Shown: positions 5,733-6,148 of the stretch, in pieces
How the letters are laid out: every line of letters starts with the position of its first letter
Numbering within the stretch: the stretch's first letter is position 1
Source: Planctomycetota bacterium
GTDB taxonomy: Bacteria > Planctomycetota > Phycisphaerae > Sedimentisphaerales > Anaerobacaceae
NCBI GenBank assembly: GCA_022567055.1
Contig: JADFHU010000367.1
Coordinates: 1-6,148 of the forward strand
Length of the DNA stretch: 6,148 bases
Reading direction: 5' to 3'
Translations under genes and position numbers: made by a program
The notes under the pieces: model-generated
What the model was told of the DNA's origin: nothing
Seen by the model: only the letters and a program-made list of their open reading frames with translations
Database searches by the model: none

Positions 5733-6148
5733 TTAGTCTCTCCCCCCAAGGCCTCGATGTCCGCGAGGTCCTGGTGCCTTCCGACCGCCCTCTTGTTGGC
5801 GATAAACGCTTCTCGCCCGAGAAACAGCACTGGGGCATTTCCAAGTCTGCCCTCCTCGCCATCGACGATCGCCTCCTCCCACGTCACGCCCGTAATGGAA
5901 GTGACAAGATCAATGCGAACAGGCGCCACTCCCAGCTGAATCACCCTTCCCAGCACACAAAAGTCGGCTTCACTCAATTCAAGAGATCCAAAACCGAATG
6001 CCTCAAGTGCGGCCATTATCTTCGGACCATTTTCCGAGTGGGGTCGTACGAGTAAATCCATGTCTCCCGTGTAGCGCGGCACGCCGCGGTGTGCCAAGGC
6101 AAAGGCGCCCACGACGAGATACTCAACCTCGTTCTTGTTTAACAATTC
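5714..6148 (-). CDS. Nucleotidyltransferase-like protein (DUF6036-type), 5' end outside window
   Basis: The frame enters from the right edge and gives 144 residues, starting ELLNKNEVEYLVVGAFALAH. A nucleotidyltransferase fold of the MNT/AbiEii type is indicated by the Gly-containing strand-turn (VVGAF, 12-16 of the fragment), the metal-binding pair in TGDMDLLVR (D29, D31) and a third carboxylate in RIDLVTSI (D80). The usual tail NKRAVGRHQDLADIEALGG follows (118-136). Such proteins transfer nucleotides to unknown targets; some relatives act as toxins or defence components, but nothing here shows that. The true start is beyond the window; TTG at 6145 is not credible because the frame stays open upstream of it. 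The last residues SPYAK and the TGA (5714-5716) are encoded by the MITE; without it the frame would end ETKP and stop, so function is probably kept. Confidence 0.82.
   Translation of the reverse strand, partial: ELLNKNEVEYLVVGAFALAHRGVPRYTGDMDLLVRPHSENGPKIMAALEAFGFGSLELSEADFCVLGRVIQLGVAPVRIDLVTSITGVTWEEAIVDGEEGRLGNAPVLFLGREAFIANKRAVGRHQDLADIEALGGETKSPYAK

Noticed and set aside
5702..6055. + strand frame opposite the nucleotidyltransferase
   Set aside because: Antisense to a conserved protein, beginning inside the MITE.
6143..6145. TTG start for the nucleotidyltransferase
   Set aside because: The frame stays open to the window edge and the family has further N-terminal residues, so the gene is cut by the window.
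1..6148. CRISPR array, tRNA or rRNA
   Set aside because: No regularly spaced repeats, cloverleaf-like sequence or ribosomal RNA signature was seen.

Overview
This GC-rich bacterial window most resembles a Planctomycetota-type genome. That assignment rests on the style of the proteins (a degenerate MnmE-like GTPase beside mutS), the scarcity of Shine-Dalgarno sites, and intergenic repeats of a kind I associate with that group. It is an inference, not something the sequence proves.

Left part (1-3946, all + strand): a tight cluster. It holds the last 28 codons of an unrecognised gene, an MnmE/TrmE-like GTPase whose start overlaps that gene's stop, and a full-length mutS. A 17-codon ORF with a very good Shine-Dalgarno site bridges the end of the GTPase gene and the mutS start codon (ATGA overlap). 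mutS has no ribosome-binding site of its own, so translational coupling is plausible. The GTPase keeps all G motifs but lacks the C-terminal Cys-x-Gly-Lys tail and the folate-side motif of true MnmE, so it is probably a paralog with another job.

Middle (3947-5079): the roughly 290-base gap between convergent mutS and a nitroreductase gene holds two separate inverted-repeat elements, which look like dispersed intergenic repeats and may also act as terminators. The nitroreductase (- strand) looks intact. Its upstream region carries a possible promoter and a pair of overlapping palindromes.

Right part (5080-6148): a decayed and rearranged area. An SF2 (DEAD/DEAH) helicase gene has a one-base deletion in its Walker A motif and is cut off after its first RecA domain. 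It stops at a 156-bp foldback element with terminal inverted repeats and a TTA duplication, i.e. a MITE of apparent IS5-family type. On the other side, a nucleotidyltransferase-like gene runs in from the right edge on the - strand; its last codons and stop lie inside the same MITE. The MITE therefore supplies the stop codon to both neighbours.

I saw no tRNA, rRNA, CRISPR array or complete transposase gene. I did not find a convincing new multi-gene system. The best leads are the divergent GTPase, the small ORF coupled to mutS, and the MITE with its effect on two genes.
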